A stretch of 64,000 bases of DNA, from assembly GCA_004762125.1 (NCBI GenBank), contig SIHQ01000021.1, positions 21,836 through 85,835 on the forward strand, written 5' to 3'. Shown here piece after piece: positions 27,674 to 36,535 of this stretch. The position numbers and the translations under genes are program-made. This DNA comes from Oceanospirillales bacterium. GTDB lineage: Bacteria; Pseudomonadota; Gammaproteobacteria; Pseudomonadales; Endozoicomonadaceae. Under the pieces are notes generated by a model. The model saw only the letters and a list, made by a program, of their open reading frames with translations, was not told the origin of the DNA and did no database searches. The first letter of the stretch is position 1. Every line of letters starts with the position of its first letter.

Positions 27674-27712
27674 GGTTGTTGTTGGCCGATAAAACAAAGG
27701 TCAACAACAACC
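27674..27712 (+). promoter_or_regulatory. Perfect hairpin in the leader of the ubiquitin-hydrolase-like gene
   Basis: GGTTGTTGTTG (27674-27684) pairs perfectly with CAACAACAACC (27702-27712) across a 17-base loop. It ends 15 bases before the ATG at 27728, where no good ribosome-binding site is visible, so it could affect translation. There is no U-run after it, so it is not a typical terminator. Confidence 0.5.
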
Positions 27713-27727
27713 TGAATTCTGACAGCG

Positions 27728-30019
27728 ATGGATGGACATTATAAACGCTTTGGCACACCCGTTTCTAATGCTGGTTCAAATAATGCGCTTCCCTCGTTTA
27801 GCCCTGAAACCGGGCACTGCTCCGCTCGTGGCTATCCAGTTTTTAACGGTCAGCGCACTACTCAGCCTGCACCTTATTCAACATCCTATTTTAGCGGCCC
27901 TCAGGCAACTCCCCCCCAAGCTCTTTCAAGGTTACACGGAAGTACTTATCAGGTTTTTTCATCAGAGAGTGTTTCTCCTTTCTATGGCTCAGTGACTCCG
28001 CGCGCTCCGGTCAAAAGAGTCAATTCAGAGCTTTTCGGACCGCCAGCGAAAAAAGCTGCCCCGGCAAGACGAGCACCTGAGACTAGGATATCTAAATATT
28101 CGACGGAAAAGTTTAATAAACTATATGGGAAGCTGCAAGATCTTGGCTTGTCCCCTGGAAAAAGAAAACTGTGGGACGCTCTTTATCAAGGAGGGATGAC
28201 AGCTTTAAGTCTGGCGGGGTGTTTAGACGATTATAACAAGTTGGCTGATGAACAACGACCCAAGATCATGAGTCTTATAAGTTGTTTCAGAACATTCTAC
28301 AAAAGTGTTGAAAAATCCGGGGATGTGCCTGATTTCAAAGAAGCTGACATTGTGAAACCCACAGAGCCCGTGAAGAGGCTTGAGTCGGAGCCTAAAGTTA
28401 ATCTGTCCAATCTCCTCGGTTATGTAGAACGTCGTCAGAATCCGTCCGATGTTAGTACGAGTACAGCGCCAATGTATTCAATGGTAGAAACCCGTTGTCA
28501 GGTGCAGATAAATAATGAAGTTGCTCCGTTGATGAAAGCTTCTCCAGTCAGCTCTCAAGTCAACTCCTCTATATCTGAGTCACTGCTACAAGCCACGTTA
28601 GAAGAACAACTGCCTGAGGATATTTTTAAATGCTTCGAACAGCTACCGAATTTACCTGAAACCATTGAACAACAGAAAGAGTCATTGCCTGGAGAAGTAC
28701 CTGGAGAAGTACCTGGAGAGGCGCTTGAAGAGGTGCAGTCTGAGGTTATTTTTGAATGCTTCGAACAGCTATCGAATTCACCTGAAACCACTGAACAGCA
28801 GAAAGAGTCATTGTCTGAAGAAGTGCCTGAAGAAGTGCCTGAAGAAGTGCCTGGAGAAGTGCCTGGAGAGATACATGATCTGCATCCAGACAGCCAAATA
28901 CCATTGTTTAAATCCGTATCTATTCATACCTGTGTTGGGTTGGACAACCCCTATGGCAAACAATGCTATATCAACAGTGCCGTGCAACTCTTAAGAGTGC
29001 TTCTTCCGCAAGACGCCAAGCAGGAACTCGTTCGGCAATGGCTTATTCATAAGGCCGAAAATAAAAGCGATGATCCGACCAATGTTGTTGATGGGTTTAT
29101 CAGACTGTTAATCACAATGGAGGCTTCGCCTGCTGACAAGCATTTGGTGAACGCTCATCGTAGCGACTTTGTGAAATTGTGTTTTCTTGATAAATGCTTT
29201 TTAAGTGAGATGCAAACACAGAAAGAGCTTAGGAGAAAAGGCAGTGATCGTTCGCAGTTCCTACCTGAAGAACTTGCGCAGAATGACTCGGCGGGATTTT
29301 TTCAGATAATGATGGAAGCATTGCAGAATAGAATCGCAATAAACGACAGAATTTATGCGTCGTTTATTTTTAAAACAAAAGTTAATGGTCAGGTAATTTC
29401 CAGAAAAGGTGAAGTGCAGCCTTTCCAGCAACTCAGATTAATGCTTCCAGAAACAGGGGATGTGGAGCAAGCGATCACAACCTATCTGACCCCAGTACAA
29501 CTGGAAACATTATCTGAATGGAATGAAGGTGTTTACCTCTCAGAGGATAATGAAGAAGTATCTCTGAAAAGAGGATCTTATTTGACAGAACAGCATCAAC
29601 AACTGTTTCTTGCAGAAAGTGATCAGGATAGTTTTCAGAATGGCTTTCAGAATGGTTTTCAGGTTAATTTGACCGCTGAATTCAGCAGAAGACAGGAGAT
29701 AAAACAACGAGGTAACTGGCAAAAAAAACTGTTTGAGTCTGTTAGACTGCCCATTAAAAAAGCGGAAGCAGATGAGCAAGAATACTCAATCACAGGTTCA
29801 CCAGAAGGTTTGATTGCGCATCAGGGGTCATCTTCGTCCAAAGGGCATTACTATTGTTTGACCAAAGGTTTTGATGGTTGGTTGGTGCAGGAAGATAATA
29901 AAAAAGGTTATGAAGTTTCCAGTCCTGATAAATTCCTGAAGAGCAATGAACTGACTCCTTGTTTGATTCATTATCGTATTGAACCAGAAGGGGCTAGTGA
30001 TAAAAACGGAGACTCGTAA
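27728..30019 (+). CDS. Ubiquitin-specific-protease-like (C19) protein, probable host-directed effector
   Basis: 763 residues, no signal peptide. Residues 1-120 are low complexity (Ser, Pro, Asn, Gly). Residues 300-382 hold two 42-residue repeats, each ending in VPGE/VPEE runs. The C-terminal ~360 residues carry the USP signatures: Cys box GLDNPYGKQCYINSAVQLL with Cys413 (family GLxNxGNxCYxNSxLQ) and His box GLIAHQGSSSSKGHYYCL with His707, followed by WLVQEDN supplying a possible Asp/Asn. USP folds are eukaryotic, and in bacteria they appear in host-associated species as secreted deubiquitinases. Secretion route is not visible here. It could also act on a ubiquitin-like protein, or be inactive. 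Confidence 0.78.
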   Translation: MDGHYKRFGTPVSNAGSNNALPSFSPETGHCSARGYPVFNGQRTTQPAPYSTSYFSGPQATPPQALSRLHGSTYQVFSSESVSPFYGSVTPRAPVKRVNSELFGPPAKKAAPARRAPETRISKYSTEKFNKLYGKLQDLGLSPGKRKLWDALYQGGMTALSLAGCLDDYNKLADEQRPKIMSLISCFRTFYKSVEKSGDVPDFKEADIVKPTEPVKRLESEPKVNLSNLLGYVERRQNPSDVSTSTAPMYSMVETRCQVQINNEVAPLMKASPVSSQVNSSISESLLQATLEEQLPEDIFKCFEQLPNLPETIEQQKESLPGEVPGEVPGEALEEVQSEVIFECFEQLSNSPETTEQQKESLSEEVPEEVPEEVPGEVPGEIHDLHPDSQIPLFKSVSIHTCVGLDNPYGKQCYINSAVQLLRVLLPQDAKQELVRQWLIHKAENKSDDPTNVVDGFIRLLITMEASPADKHLVNAHRSDFVKLCFLDKCFLSEMQTQKELRRKGSDRSQFLPEELAQNDSAGFFQIMMEALQNRIAINDRIYASFIFKTKVNGQVISRKGEVQPFQQLRLMLPETGDVEQAITTYLTPVQLETLSEWNEGVYLSEDNEEVSLKRGSYLTEQHQQLFLAESDQDSFQNGFQNGFQVNLTAEFSRRQEIKQRGNWQKKLFESVRLPIKKAEADEQEYSITGSPEGLIAHQGSSSSKGHYYCLTKGFDGWLVQEDNKKGYEVSSPDKFLKSNELTPCLIHYRIEPEGASDKNGDS
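28625..28876 (+). repeat. Two 126-bp in-frame repeats inside the USP-like gene
   Basis: The unit starting at 28625 (encoding FKCFEQLPNLPETIEQQKES) recurs exactly 126 bp later at 28751 (FECFEQLSNSPETTEQQKES). Each is followed by a run of 12-bp repeats encoding VPGE or VPEE. Length variation here would keep the frame. Confidence 0.85.
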
Positions 30020-30033
30020 GCCTCCGTTTTTAT
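30002..30033 (+). terminator. Terminator overlapping the end of the USP-like gene
   Basis: AAAAACGGAG / CTCCGTTTTT stem (10 perfect pairs), with a loop that contains the stop codon, then TATAT. The 5' arm is coding. It is nearly the same as the terminator at 20317-20345. Confidence 0.8.
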
Positions 30034-30059
30034 ATACGACGATGTCAGTAATTATTCGT

Positions 30060-30136
30060 CAGTGACTGTCGATCAGTGACTGTCGATCAGTGACTGTCGA
30101 TCAGTGACTGTCGATCAGTGACTATCGATCAGTGAC
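30060..30136. repeat. 14-bp tandem repeat extending from the gpmI 3' end
   Basis: Unit CAGTGACTGTCGAT starts at 30060, 30074, 30088, 30102 and 30116, plus a partial copy at 30130; the fifth has one substitution. The last two units encode the C-terminus of gpmI (SLIDSH and stop), so the array seems to have grown from the gene's end into the non-coding space. Confidence 0.92.
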
Positions 30137-31677
30137 TTCCCCGTCATTTCTTCAGGCTGGTCGATGTCCATCAGTTCTAACAAGGTCGGAGCCAGGTCAG
30201 ACAGAATACCGTCGTTCAGCTGAATAGCTTTTGGACCAAAGTAAGCCAGAGGTACTCGCTCACACGTGTGTGCCGTGTGAATCACGCCCGTCTGTGGGTT
30301 TACCATCTGCTCGGCATTACCGTGGTCTGCCGTAATCAGGCATTGTCCGCCCGTTTCTTTCAGAGCCTTGATCACTTCGCCAACAGCATGGTCAACCGCT
30401 TCTACCGCTTTTACTGCTGCATCGAACACACCGGTATGACCGACCATATCGCAGTTTGCGTAATTACAGATGATCAGGTCGTGCTTACCGCTTTTGATTT
30501 CAGCCACCAGATTTTCAGTCACTTCAGGCGCATTCATTTCTGGCTGCAGGTCATAAGTGGCTACTTTCGGTGAGGCCACCAATACACGGGTTTCACCTTC
30601 ATAAGGTTCTTCACGGCCACCACTGAAGAAGAAGGTGACGTGAGCGTACTTCTCGGTTTCAGCAATGCGCAGTTGAGTCTTGCCCAGCTTTTCCATGTAC
30701 TCACCCAACGTGTTGGTCAGTTGAGCCGGTGGGTAAGCAGAAACGGTATCGATAGAAGCGGCATATTGAGTCAACATCACAAAGCCGGCCAGTTTAGGGT
30801 CTTTCTCACGCTTGAAGCCTTCGAAGTCAGTATCCACAAAAGCACGGGTGATTTCACGGGCACGGTCAGCGCGGAAGTTCATGAACATCATCGCATCGCC
30901 GTCGTTTACGGTCGCTGGGTTGTCGCCATTCTCTCCCAGAACAACAGTCGCTTTTACAAACTCGTCGTTTTCGTCACGCTCATAAGCAGCCATCAGACCT
31001 TCAACTGCTGTTTTAGCGGTGAAGTCAGCTTTGCCCCGGGTTATCAGGTCATATGCTTTCTGAACACGATCCCAGCGGTTGTCGCGATCCATGGCGAAAT
31101 AACGACCAATCACACTTGCTATACGACCAACGCCCTTTTCTTTTAATAAAGCATCGGTTTTAGCCAGTGAGATTTCAGCACTGCGAGGAGGCGTATCACG
31201 ACCATCCAGAAAAGCATGAACATACACTTCTTTCGCACCACGCTGGCAGGCCAGTTCGATCATGGCATTAACGTGGTCTTCGTGGCTGTGTACACCGCCG
31301 GGCGACATAAGCCCCATGATATGAACGGCTTTGCCGGCAGCGATTGCTTTGTCGATGGGGTTGGTGAAAGCGTCGTTCTCGAAGAAGTCACCGTCCTTGA
31401 TAGACTTGGTGATACGAGTGAAATCCTGATAAACCACGCGACCTGCGCCAAGGTTCATGTGACCTACTTCACTGTTACCCATCTGGCCGTCAGGCAGACC
31501 TACGTCCATACCTGAACCGGAAACAAAGCTGAAAGGATGCTCGCGCTGCAGCTTGTCCATCACCGGGGTGCGAGCTGCGTAGATAGCGTTGGAATCAGTT
31601 TCTTTGCGATAGCCGTAACCATCCAGAATGATCAGGGCGGTGGTTGTGCGCTTGTCAGTCATGAATTGAACGCTCAT
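30115..31677 (-). CDS. gpmI: 2,3-bisphosphoglycerate-independent phosphoglycerate mutase
   Basis: Glycolytic enzyme converting 3- to 2-phosphoglycerate; manganese-dependent alkaline-phosphatase-fold mutase. 520 residues. [10 protein letters not shown] gives the first metal Asp, [16 protein letters not shown] contains the phosphorylated Ser, then [31 protein letters not shown] and [10 protein letters not shown]. Start is ATG 31677 or the in-frame ATG 15 bases later (MTDKRTTT); neither has a clear ribosome site. Its last codons lie in the 14-bp repeat array. Confidence 0.96.
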   Translation of the reverse strand: MSVQFMTDKRTTTALIILDGYGYRKETDSNAIYAARTPVMDKLQREHPFSFVSGSGMDVGLPDGQMGNSEVGHMNLGAGRVVYQDFTRITKSIKDGDFFENDAFTNPIDKAIAAGKAVHIMGLMSPGGVHSHEDHVNAMIELACQRGAKEVYVHAFLDGRDTPPRSAEISLAKTDALLKEKGVGRIASVIGRYFAMDRDNRWDRVQKAYDLITRGKADFTAKTAVEGLMAAYERDENDEFVKATVVLGENGDNPATVNDGDAMMFMNFRADRAREITRAFVDTDFEGFKREKDPKLAGFVMLTQYAASIDTVSAYPPAQLTNTLGEYMEKLGKTQLRIAETEKYAHVTFFFSGGREEPYEGETRVLVASPKVATYDLQPEMNAPEVTENLVAEIKSGKHDLIICNYANCDMVGHTGVFDAAVKAVEAVDHAVGEVIKALKETGGQCLITADHGNAEQMVNPQTGVIHTAHTCERVPLAYFGPKAIQLNDGILSDLAPTLLELMDIDQPEEMTGKSLIDSH

Positions 31678-31960
31678 GAGAGGGGGAAGAAGGTCATTGA
31701 TTTTACTCGCTTTGCCGTCTGAATCCAGTCGTGAAGCCTTATAAAATCACTGATGACAGAATAAAACAGGAGTTGATAAATAATGTTGCGGGTCGATGTT
31801 TTCTGCTGTGTTTCGATGTGAAGGTTGTTGGTTTTGGAAGCAACATCTCCGAATAACGAAAAGCCGGTTCGGCTTCTTTTACTGTTCACAGATCATCGCT
31901 GGCTTGTATACTTGCGATCTTTAAAATTCAGATAATTGTAAATAGAGACTCTCGTTCAGC

Positions 31961-32377
31961 ATGGAACAGATAATAGAATTTATTGGAAATCATCCCCTGC
32001 TGGTGGGTTCACTGATTGCTCTGGTTGCTATTTTGATAGCGAGCGAGTCGCGTAAGGGGGGAAAATCTATCTCTTCCCAGGCAGTGACCACATTGATCAA
32101 TCATCAGAATGGTATTGTTCTGGATGTTCGTGAAAAGGCTGACTTCAGCAAAGGCCATATTGTTGATGCTGTCAGCATGCCTCACGGTAAGGTCACAGAA
32201 CGCATGGGTGAGCTGAATAAGCACAAAGACAAACCGATTATTGTTGTTGATACCATGGGTCAGCACTCAGGTTCTGTTGTTAAGCAACTGAAAGAAGCCG
32301 GTTTTGAACAGGTGGTTCGTCTGCAGGGCGGTATCGGTACCTGGACCAGTGACAATTTGCCACTGGTTAAAAAGTAG
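31961..32377 (+). CDS. Membrane-anchored rhodanese-like protein (YibN type), catalytic Cys absent
   Basis: 138 residues. One N-terminal membrane helix (LLVGSLIALVAILIA) and then a rhodanese domain (GIVLDVREKADFSKGHI, QLKEAGFEQVVRLQGGIGTW). The position of the sulfur-carrying Cys reads DTMGQHSGS and the protein has no Cys at all, so it cannot be a classical sulfurtransferase. Its place before the glutaredoxin and secB genes is the usual YibN position. It overlaps the frame of the next gene but not its likely start. Confidence 0.88.
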   Translation: MEQIIEFIGNHPLLVGSLIALVAILIASESRKGGKSISSQAVTTLINHQNGIVLDVREKADFSKGHIVDAVSMPHGKVTERMGELNKHKDKPIIVVDTMGQHSGSVVKQLKEAGFEQVVRLQGGIGTWTSDNLPLVKK

Positions 32378-32463
32378 TGAGTATTACGCAGTGGGCGGGC
32401 AAATTGCTCAGTAAATTGTCCGGCTCTACTGGCCTTCAAGTACAAAAATTAAAAGCGGAAACC

Positions 32464-32727
32464 ATGGCTCCTGTAACTATTTATCTCTCGGCTTATTGTC
32501 CTTTTTGTCATCGTGCGACCGCACTGCTTGAGAAGAAAGGTGTCAGTTTTGATGTCATCAGTGTTGATAGCAAGCCGGACGTTCGTCAGGAAATGACGAA
32601 AAAGGCGGGCTCTCATACTGTTCCTCAGATCTGGGTAGGTGATACCCATGTGGGTGGTTGTGATGAACTGTATGCTCTGGAACGATCAGGATCACTCGAT
32701 CCTTTGCTGACCGGTAAGAACGACTGA
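32464..32727 (+). CDS. grxC: Glutaredoxin 3
   Basis: Glutathione-dependent dithiol oxidoreductase of 87 residues from ATG 32464. Active site YCPFCHRA, the TVPQIW cis-Pro loop and GGCDEL glutathione-binding motif are all present. A frame open 29 codons further upstream begins with a GTG overlapping the rhodanese stop, but that extension is atypical for glutaredoxins; an 87-residue protein fits the family. Confidence 0.93.
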   Translation: MAPVTIYLSAYCPFCHRATALLEKKGVSFDVISVDSKPDVRQEMTKKAGSHTVPQIWVGDTHVGGCDELYALERSGSLDPLLTGKND

Positions 32728-33012
32728 TAAGCGTGTAGCCTCACGTAACCGAATGCATAACCCGCTTTCTTCTCTCCCTAGGCAAGAAGGTAGCGGGAAT
32801 ACAACGTGCAGCTTCGTATAGCTAAGTACTTGCGTGATGTTTTCCGGCAATTATTGAAAATAAATGTCAGAGTCACTTGATATTCTTCTGACAATCCCAA
32901 TAAATAGAATCAGCTTCTTAATCTGATTTTTAATACGGTCAGTTTTTCCGAACAAATACTCTGTTGAGAAAGCAGAATGGGAAGAACGGCCGGACTATTT
33001 AAGGAACATGAC

Positions 33013-33489
33013 ATGGCTGAAGAAAACCAGCAAGAACAGGCACAATTTGCCCTGCAGCGTATCTATGTGAAGGACCTGTCCTTCGAATCTCCAAAATCAC
33101 CGGAGATGTTCCAGGCTCAGTGGCAGCCAGAAGTTAAGCTGGACCTGAATACCAGCAACCGTCAGCTGCAAGACGACATGTTTGAAGTGGTTCTGTCTCT
33201 GACCATCACTGTTCAGAACGGCGCTGATGAGAGCAAGGAAACGGCCTTCCTGGCTGAAGTGCAGCAAGCGGGTGTGTTCCTGGTGAAAGGTCTGGCTGAC
33301 GAAGAGCTGCACCGTACTCTGGGTGCCTTCTGCCCGAACATCCTGTTCCCGTACGCTCGTGAAGCTATCGACAGTCTGGTACTGCGTGGCAGCTTCCCTC
33401 CGCTGATGCTGGCCCCTGTCAACTTCGACGCTCTGTACATGCAGGCGATGGAGCAACAGCAGCAACAGGAAGGTGGCACTGTTAACTAA
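33013..33489 (+). CDS. secB: Protein-export chaperone SecB
   Basis: Cytoplasmic tetrameric chaperone that hands unfolded precursors to SecA. 158 residues from ATG 33013, which follows AAGGAACATGAC; a GTG/ATG-type extension to 32977 is less likely. Family features: [64 protein letters not shown], and a Gln-rich C-terminus. Neighbours trmL and grxC match the usual order. Confidence 0.96.
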   Translation: MAEENQQEQAQFALQRIYVKDLSFESPKSPEMFQAQWQPEVKLDLNTSNRQLQDDMFEVVLSLTITVQNGADESKETAFLAEVQQAGVFLVKGLADEELHRTLGAFCPNILFPYAREAIDSLVLRGSFPPLMLAPVNFDALYMQAMEQQQQQEGGTVN

Positions 33490-33501
33490 CAGTCTTCCTT
33501 A

Positions 33502-33531
33502 TGATCAGGGCCTTCAGCCCTGATCAGCTTT
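33502..33531 (+). terminator. Terminator after secB
   Basis: Perfect 10-bp stem TGATCAGGGC / GCCCTGATCA with a CTTCA loop, then GCTTTA. The U-tract is short, so it may be weak; it lies between convergent secB and trmL. Confidence 0.7.
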
Positions 33532-33576
33532 AACCGACTTCCGCCTTGTTACTTTCTCCCTCATTACACCGTCTTA

Positions 33577-34041
33577 TTATTTGCCACTCTTAAAGCCATT
33601 CTGCCGCCAGGCTTCATACACCATCACTGCCACCGTATTAGACAGGTTAAGGCTTCTGCTGCCATCCAGCATGGGTAACCTGAGTACTTGATCGTCAGGC
33701 AGGCTTTCCAGAATCTCTTTTGGGATGCCCCGGGTCTCAGGCCCAAACATCAACGCATCACCTTCCTTAAAGCTGTGCTCAGAATAGTTTCGGCTGCCTT
33801 TGGTGCTGAGGGCTAATACTCGGGTGGGTTTTACAGATTCAAGAAAATCGTCATAGCTTTCATGAAGTTGAAGGTTGGCGTATTCGTGGTAATCCAGCCC
33901 TGCGCGCTTCAGACGTTGATCATCCAGTTCAAAGCCCAGGGGCTTGATCAGATGCAGACGAAAGCCTGTATTGGCGCATAGGCGAATGATGTTGCCGGTG
34001 TTTGGCGGGATTTCGGGCTGGTAGAGAACAATATCGAACAT
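33577..34041 (-). CDS. trmL: tRNA (cytidine(34)-2'-O)-methyltransferase
   Basis: SPOUT-fold methyltransferase for the wobble base of tRNA-Leu. 154 residues, the usual length. Features: the N-terminus [31 protein letters not shown], and the C-terminal trefoil-knot segment [20 protein letters not shown]. Convergent with secB. Confidence 0.95.
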   Translation of the reverse strand: MFDIVLYQPEIPPNTGNIIRLCANTGFRLHLIKPLGFELDDQRLKRAGLDYHEYANLQLHESYDDFLESVKPTRVLALSTKGSRNYSEHSFKEGDALMFGPETRGIPKEILESLPDDQVLRLPMLDGSRSLNLSNTVAVMVYEAWRQNGFKSGK

Positions 34042-34214
34042 AGGGTATGGGTTCTTGGGAGTGAGCTGTTAAGAGAAAGCAGGAAAGTATATAGAAATAC
34101 TCACTGCTTTCATTAAAGCCGAAGAACGCTTGCCGTATCAGACGGCCTAAACCCTACCTGAACTGAGCCTCATGAAGTGAGTCTCATAGCGAGAGCCTCT
34201 AGAGGAGAGCGTTG

Positions 34215-34337
34215 TCAGGAAGTGGCCAGACCGGTAATCATCAGAATGGTTACAGCCAGGGCAATCAGGTTGCAGGCTCCGCCAATTCGACACTGTTTCT
34301 GGTCGCAACGGTCTTGATCGTAAGGGGATATGTTCAT
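34215..34337 (-). CDS. 40-residue membrane protein candidate
   Basis: Short minus-strand frame from ATG 34337, with GAGG four bases upstream, to TGA at 34215. The product begins MNISPYDQDRCDQKQCRIGG, with three Cys in total in the first 22 residues, and continues as one hydrophobic helix NLIALAVTILMITGLA. The ribosome site and the soluble Cys-rich head plus membrane tail look genuine. No function assigned. A longer frame in another phase (34147-34557) covers the same DNA and looks accidental. Confidence 0.5.
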   Translation of the reverse strand: MNISPYDQDRCDQKQCRIGGACNLIALAVTILMITGLATS

Positions 34338-34642
34338 AGTGCCTCGTAAATCCTTGAGGTTGGATTCTATATTTCAACCTCAATACTTCCTTCGTGCGTG
34401 TCATGGCTCTAAGGGAGGCTACTGAATAAAGATTAGCCAAAGGTTTCAGCCATGAACGAATTTTTACAATCATACACAAGTTGGTAACATTATCATTCTC
34501 AATTGACGGTTTCTTGACCTTGTTCAATAAAAAACAACTATAAAAATGTAATGACATTTCAATGACGATGTTGCAAAAATATCTAATAAGTTTCTAAAAA
34601 TACTTGAAACTTTATCTATAACCTTATCAAGGCCGCTATGAC

Positions 34643-35152
34643 ATGGATGTTAAAGCCGCAAGAAACAGGTGCTTGGGTTGTGCTCCGTTATTAGTAATAT
34701 GCTGTGTATGCTTTCCGCTGAAAGCAGCAACCCAAGGGCAAGCAGGAATAACATCCAGTGGCTCTTTCAGCATCACTTTGACTATTCACCCTACATTGCA
34801 AACAAGAATAGGTAGCGCTGAAGAAGAATTGACGTCAGCGAAAATTTCAAACGACATTGATGTTGATAAACCGAAACCTTTTTGCGTTTCAGGTCGTGGT
34901 ATTGGTCGGTTCAGTTTAACAGGAGCTGGGCAGGCAGGTAATAATACAACACAACCTGCATATAATATTGGTCTACTTGCTGAATCGGGAGAATTGATTG
35001 AAGTCAAAAATGACCTGAATAATGCTCGTATTTTTAAGACAGAAGAAAACTGCCTAACACCATCAAGGCAGCTCTCTATAAAAGTGAACCATCACTCTCT
35101 TCTGAATAAAAGCTTACCAGGAGCTATTGACCTGACTATTCACGCAGAATAA
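34643..35152 (+). CDS. Minor pilin-like subunit of chaperone-usher locus
   Basis: 169 residues, exported (signal CAPLLVICCVCFPLKA). The mature part has GSFSITLTIHPTLQTRIG, then FCVSGRGIGRFSLTGAG, a second Cys (EENCLTPSRQLSIKV) and the ending PGAIDLTIHAE. The same order of elements (a beta strand ending in P.LQ, Cys, then ...Y.LTV near the end) occurs in the adhesin-like and major pilin proteins of this locus, so all three appear to share one pilin fold with a disulfide. It is transcribed opposite to the adjacent adhesin gene. Confidence 0.6.
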   Translation: MDVKAARNRCLGCAPLLVICCVCFPLKAATQGQAGITSSGSFSITLTIHPTLQTRIGSAEEELTSAKISNDIDVDKPKPFCVSGRGIGRFSLTGAGQAGNNTTQPAYNIGLLAESGELIEVKNDLNNARIFKTEENCLTPSRQLSIKVNHHSLLNKSLPGAIDLTIHAE

Positions 35153-35165
35153 CCGATCAATTAAG

Positions 35166-36275
35166 TTATTGTGGAGCAACCGTTAGTGTCACGGTGTCCT
35201 TATAGACGCCCGAAGAGGTACCTTGTACATTACTGGCGTCTATGCGTAATCTGATCTGCATATTGCCTTGCCGGCCTTTACATAATTTTGGAACAGTACT
35301 GGTAGGTGAAATGGATGAATAGTTATTGGTTAGAGGTATTAAACTGTCGTCTGAAGAGGTTCCGACTGAAAGAATATAAGGGATCGTATCGCTTCCGAGC
35401 TGAAGCAGAAAGCTACCGTTACTTCCATTTTGACTATCGCCTTTGATTTTAAAGCCAGTCCCTCCAAAAACGAAAACACAAAAATTCATTTTCTTATCAA
35501 TATCAGTGCCGTCAAAACCTACAGAAATATCACTAAGGCCACTAATTTGAAGTACAGGGCTGACTGATAAAGTTACATCAAAATTATGTTCTACTTTTAA
35601 ATCAACATAGGTAGCGGTTATCTTGAACGTTCCTCTGAAATCACCCGTTGCGCCTGATGCAATAATTGCACTACTCTCAACCACTGCTTCGATTACAAGT
35701 GAGTTGGAGTTGCACGTCCCAGAGTTCGTAATAGAACTGTTGGGTATTTCGCCTGACCAGTTGTTAAATAATTCTATATCATTAGACAAAATTGTATTTT
35801 TTTCAGTTCCTTTAAGTGTCAGTTTAACGGGTATAGGTTTAGCGCTGCTGCTACTCGTGTTGACTAAAAACAGACCGTTTGTCGAAGTGTTTGTCGAAGT
35901 GAGTGACATTGAAAAATCGGTATAAACCCGTGTACCTCTCGACTTTTTAGGGTCGCTGACGTCATAGATATCTTCATTAAAACTGGTTATACAGAAGTCA
36001 GCCCCCTGATTATCTGTTGGCACATCAGGGTTAGCGACATTAATAAATTCACGACCATTCCATTTTCCGAGGGAGATATAAGCTAGTCGCTTCAGTTTAA
36101 GATAATGTATTTTTTTCGCGTCAGAGTCATAACCAAGATCGCACTCTGAAGTTACAGCGCTGCAAGGTGGGTCCGGTCTTTGGGTAACTGGCGATGTAAC
36201 TGGAATGGTGGTCACCGCAAAGAGAACATTGCTCCAAAGAAACAAACATAAAAATAATAACTTCGTTTTTAGCAA
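35166..36275 (-). CDS. Two-domain pilus tip/adhesin-like protein
   Basis: 369 residues with signal peptide (LLFLCLFLWSNVLFA). The N-terminal ~220 residues, with several Cys and Ser/Thr/Asn-rich stretches, would be the receptor-binding domain. The C-terminal ~140 residues repeat the pilin-type domain (FDVTLSVSPVLQISGLSDIS, FCVFVFGGTGFKI, LCKGRQGNMQIRLRI, YKDTVTLTVAPQ). This architecture is that of a chaperone-usher tip adhesin. It converges with the minor subunit gene, the two stops being 13 bp apart. The ligand is unknown. Confidence 0.65.
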   Translation of the reverse strand: MLKTKLLFLCLFLWSNVLFAVTTIPVTSPVTQRPDPPCSAVTSECDLGYDSDAKKIHYLKLKRLAYISLGKWNGREFINVANPDVPTDNQGADFCITSFNEDIYDVSDPKKSRGTRVYTDFSMSLTSTNTSTNGLFLVNTSSSSAKPIPVKLTLKGTEKNTILSNDIELFNNWSGEIPNSSITNSGTCNSNSLVIEAVVESSAIIASGATGDFRGTFKITATYVDLKVEHNFDVTLSVSPVLQISGLSDISVGFDGTDIDKKMNFCVFVFGGTGFKIKGDSQNGSNGSFLLQLGSDTIPYILSVGTSSDDSLIPLTNNYSSISPTSTVPKLCKGRQGNMQIRLRIDASNVQGTSSGVYKDTVTLTVAPQ

Positions 36276-36535
36276 TGGGTCACTCCACTTCTTACTGTCA
36301 GAACTTACGATTCAGCTCTTATTATTTAGTTTTTATGTTCAAGTATTTATCTTCAGGATGGCTGAGTATTATCAAGCAAAATAACAAATAACCCAATACA
36401 GGGAGATCCATAAAAATTGAGGTATTTGACTATTTACCACGTATGACCTGAAAGCCTAGAATGTGTACAATTGTACTACGTTTATCGGGCTTTTGTGATC
36501 GGTAAATAAAAATTGTCACACTGGTAAATAATAAA

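Noticed and set aside
34147..34557. 136-codon minus-strand frame
   Set aside because: Composition is unlike protein and it overlaps, in another phase, a short frame with a better ribosome site (34215-34337).
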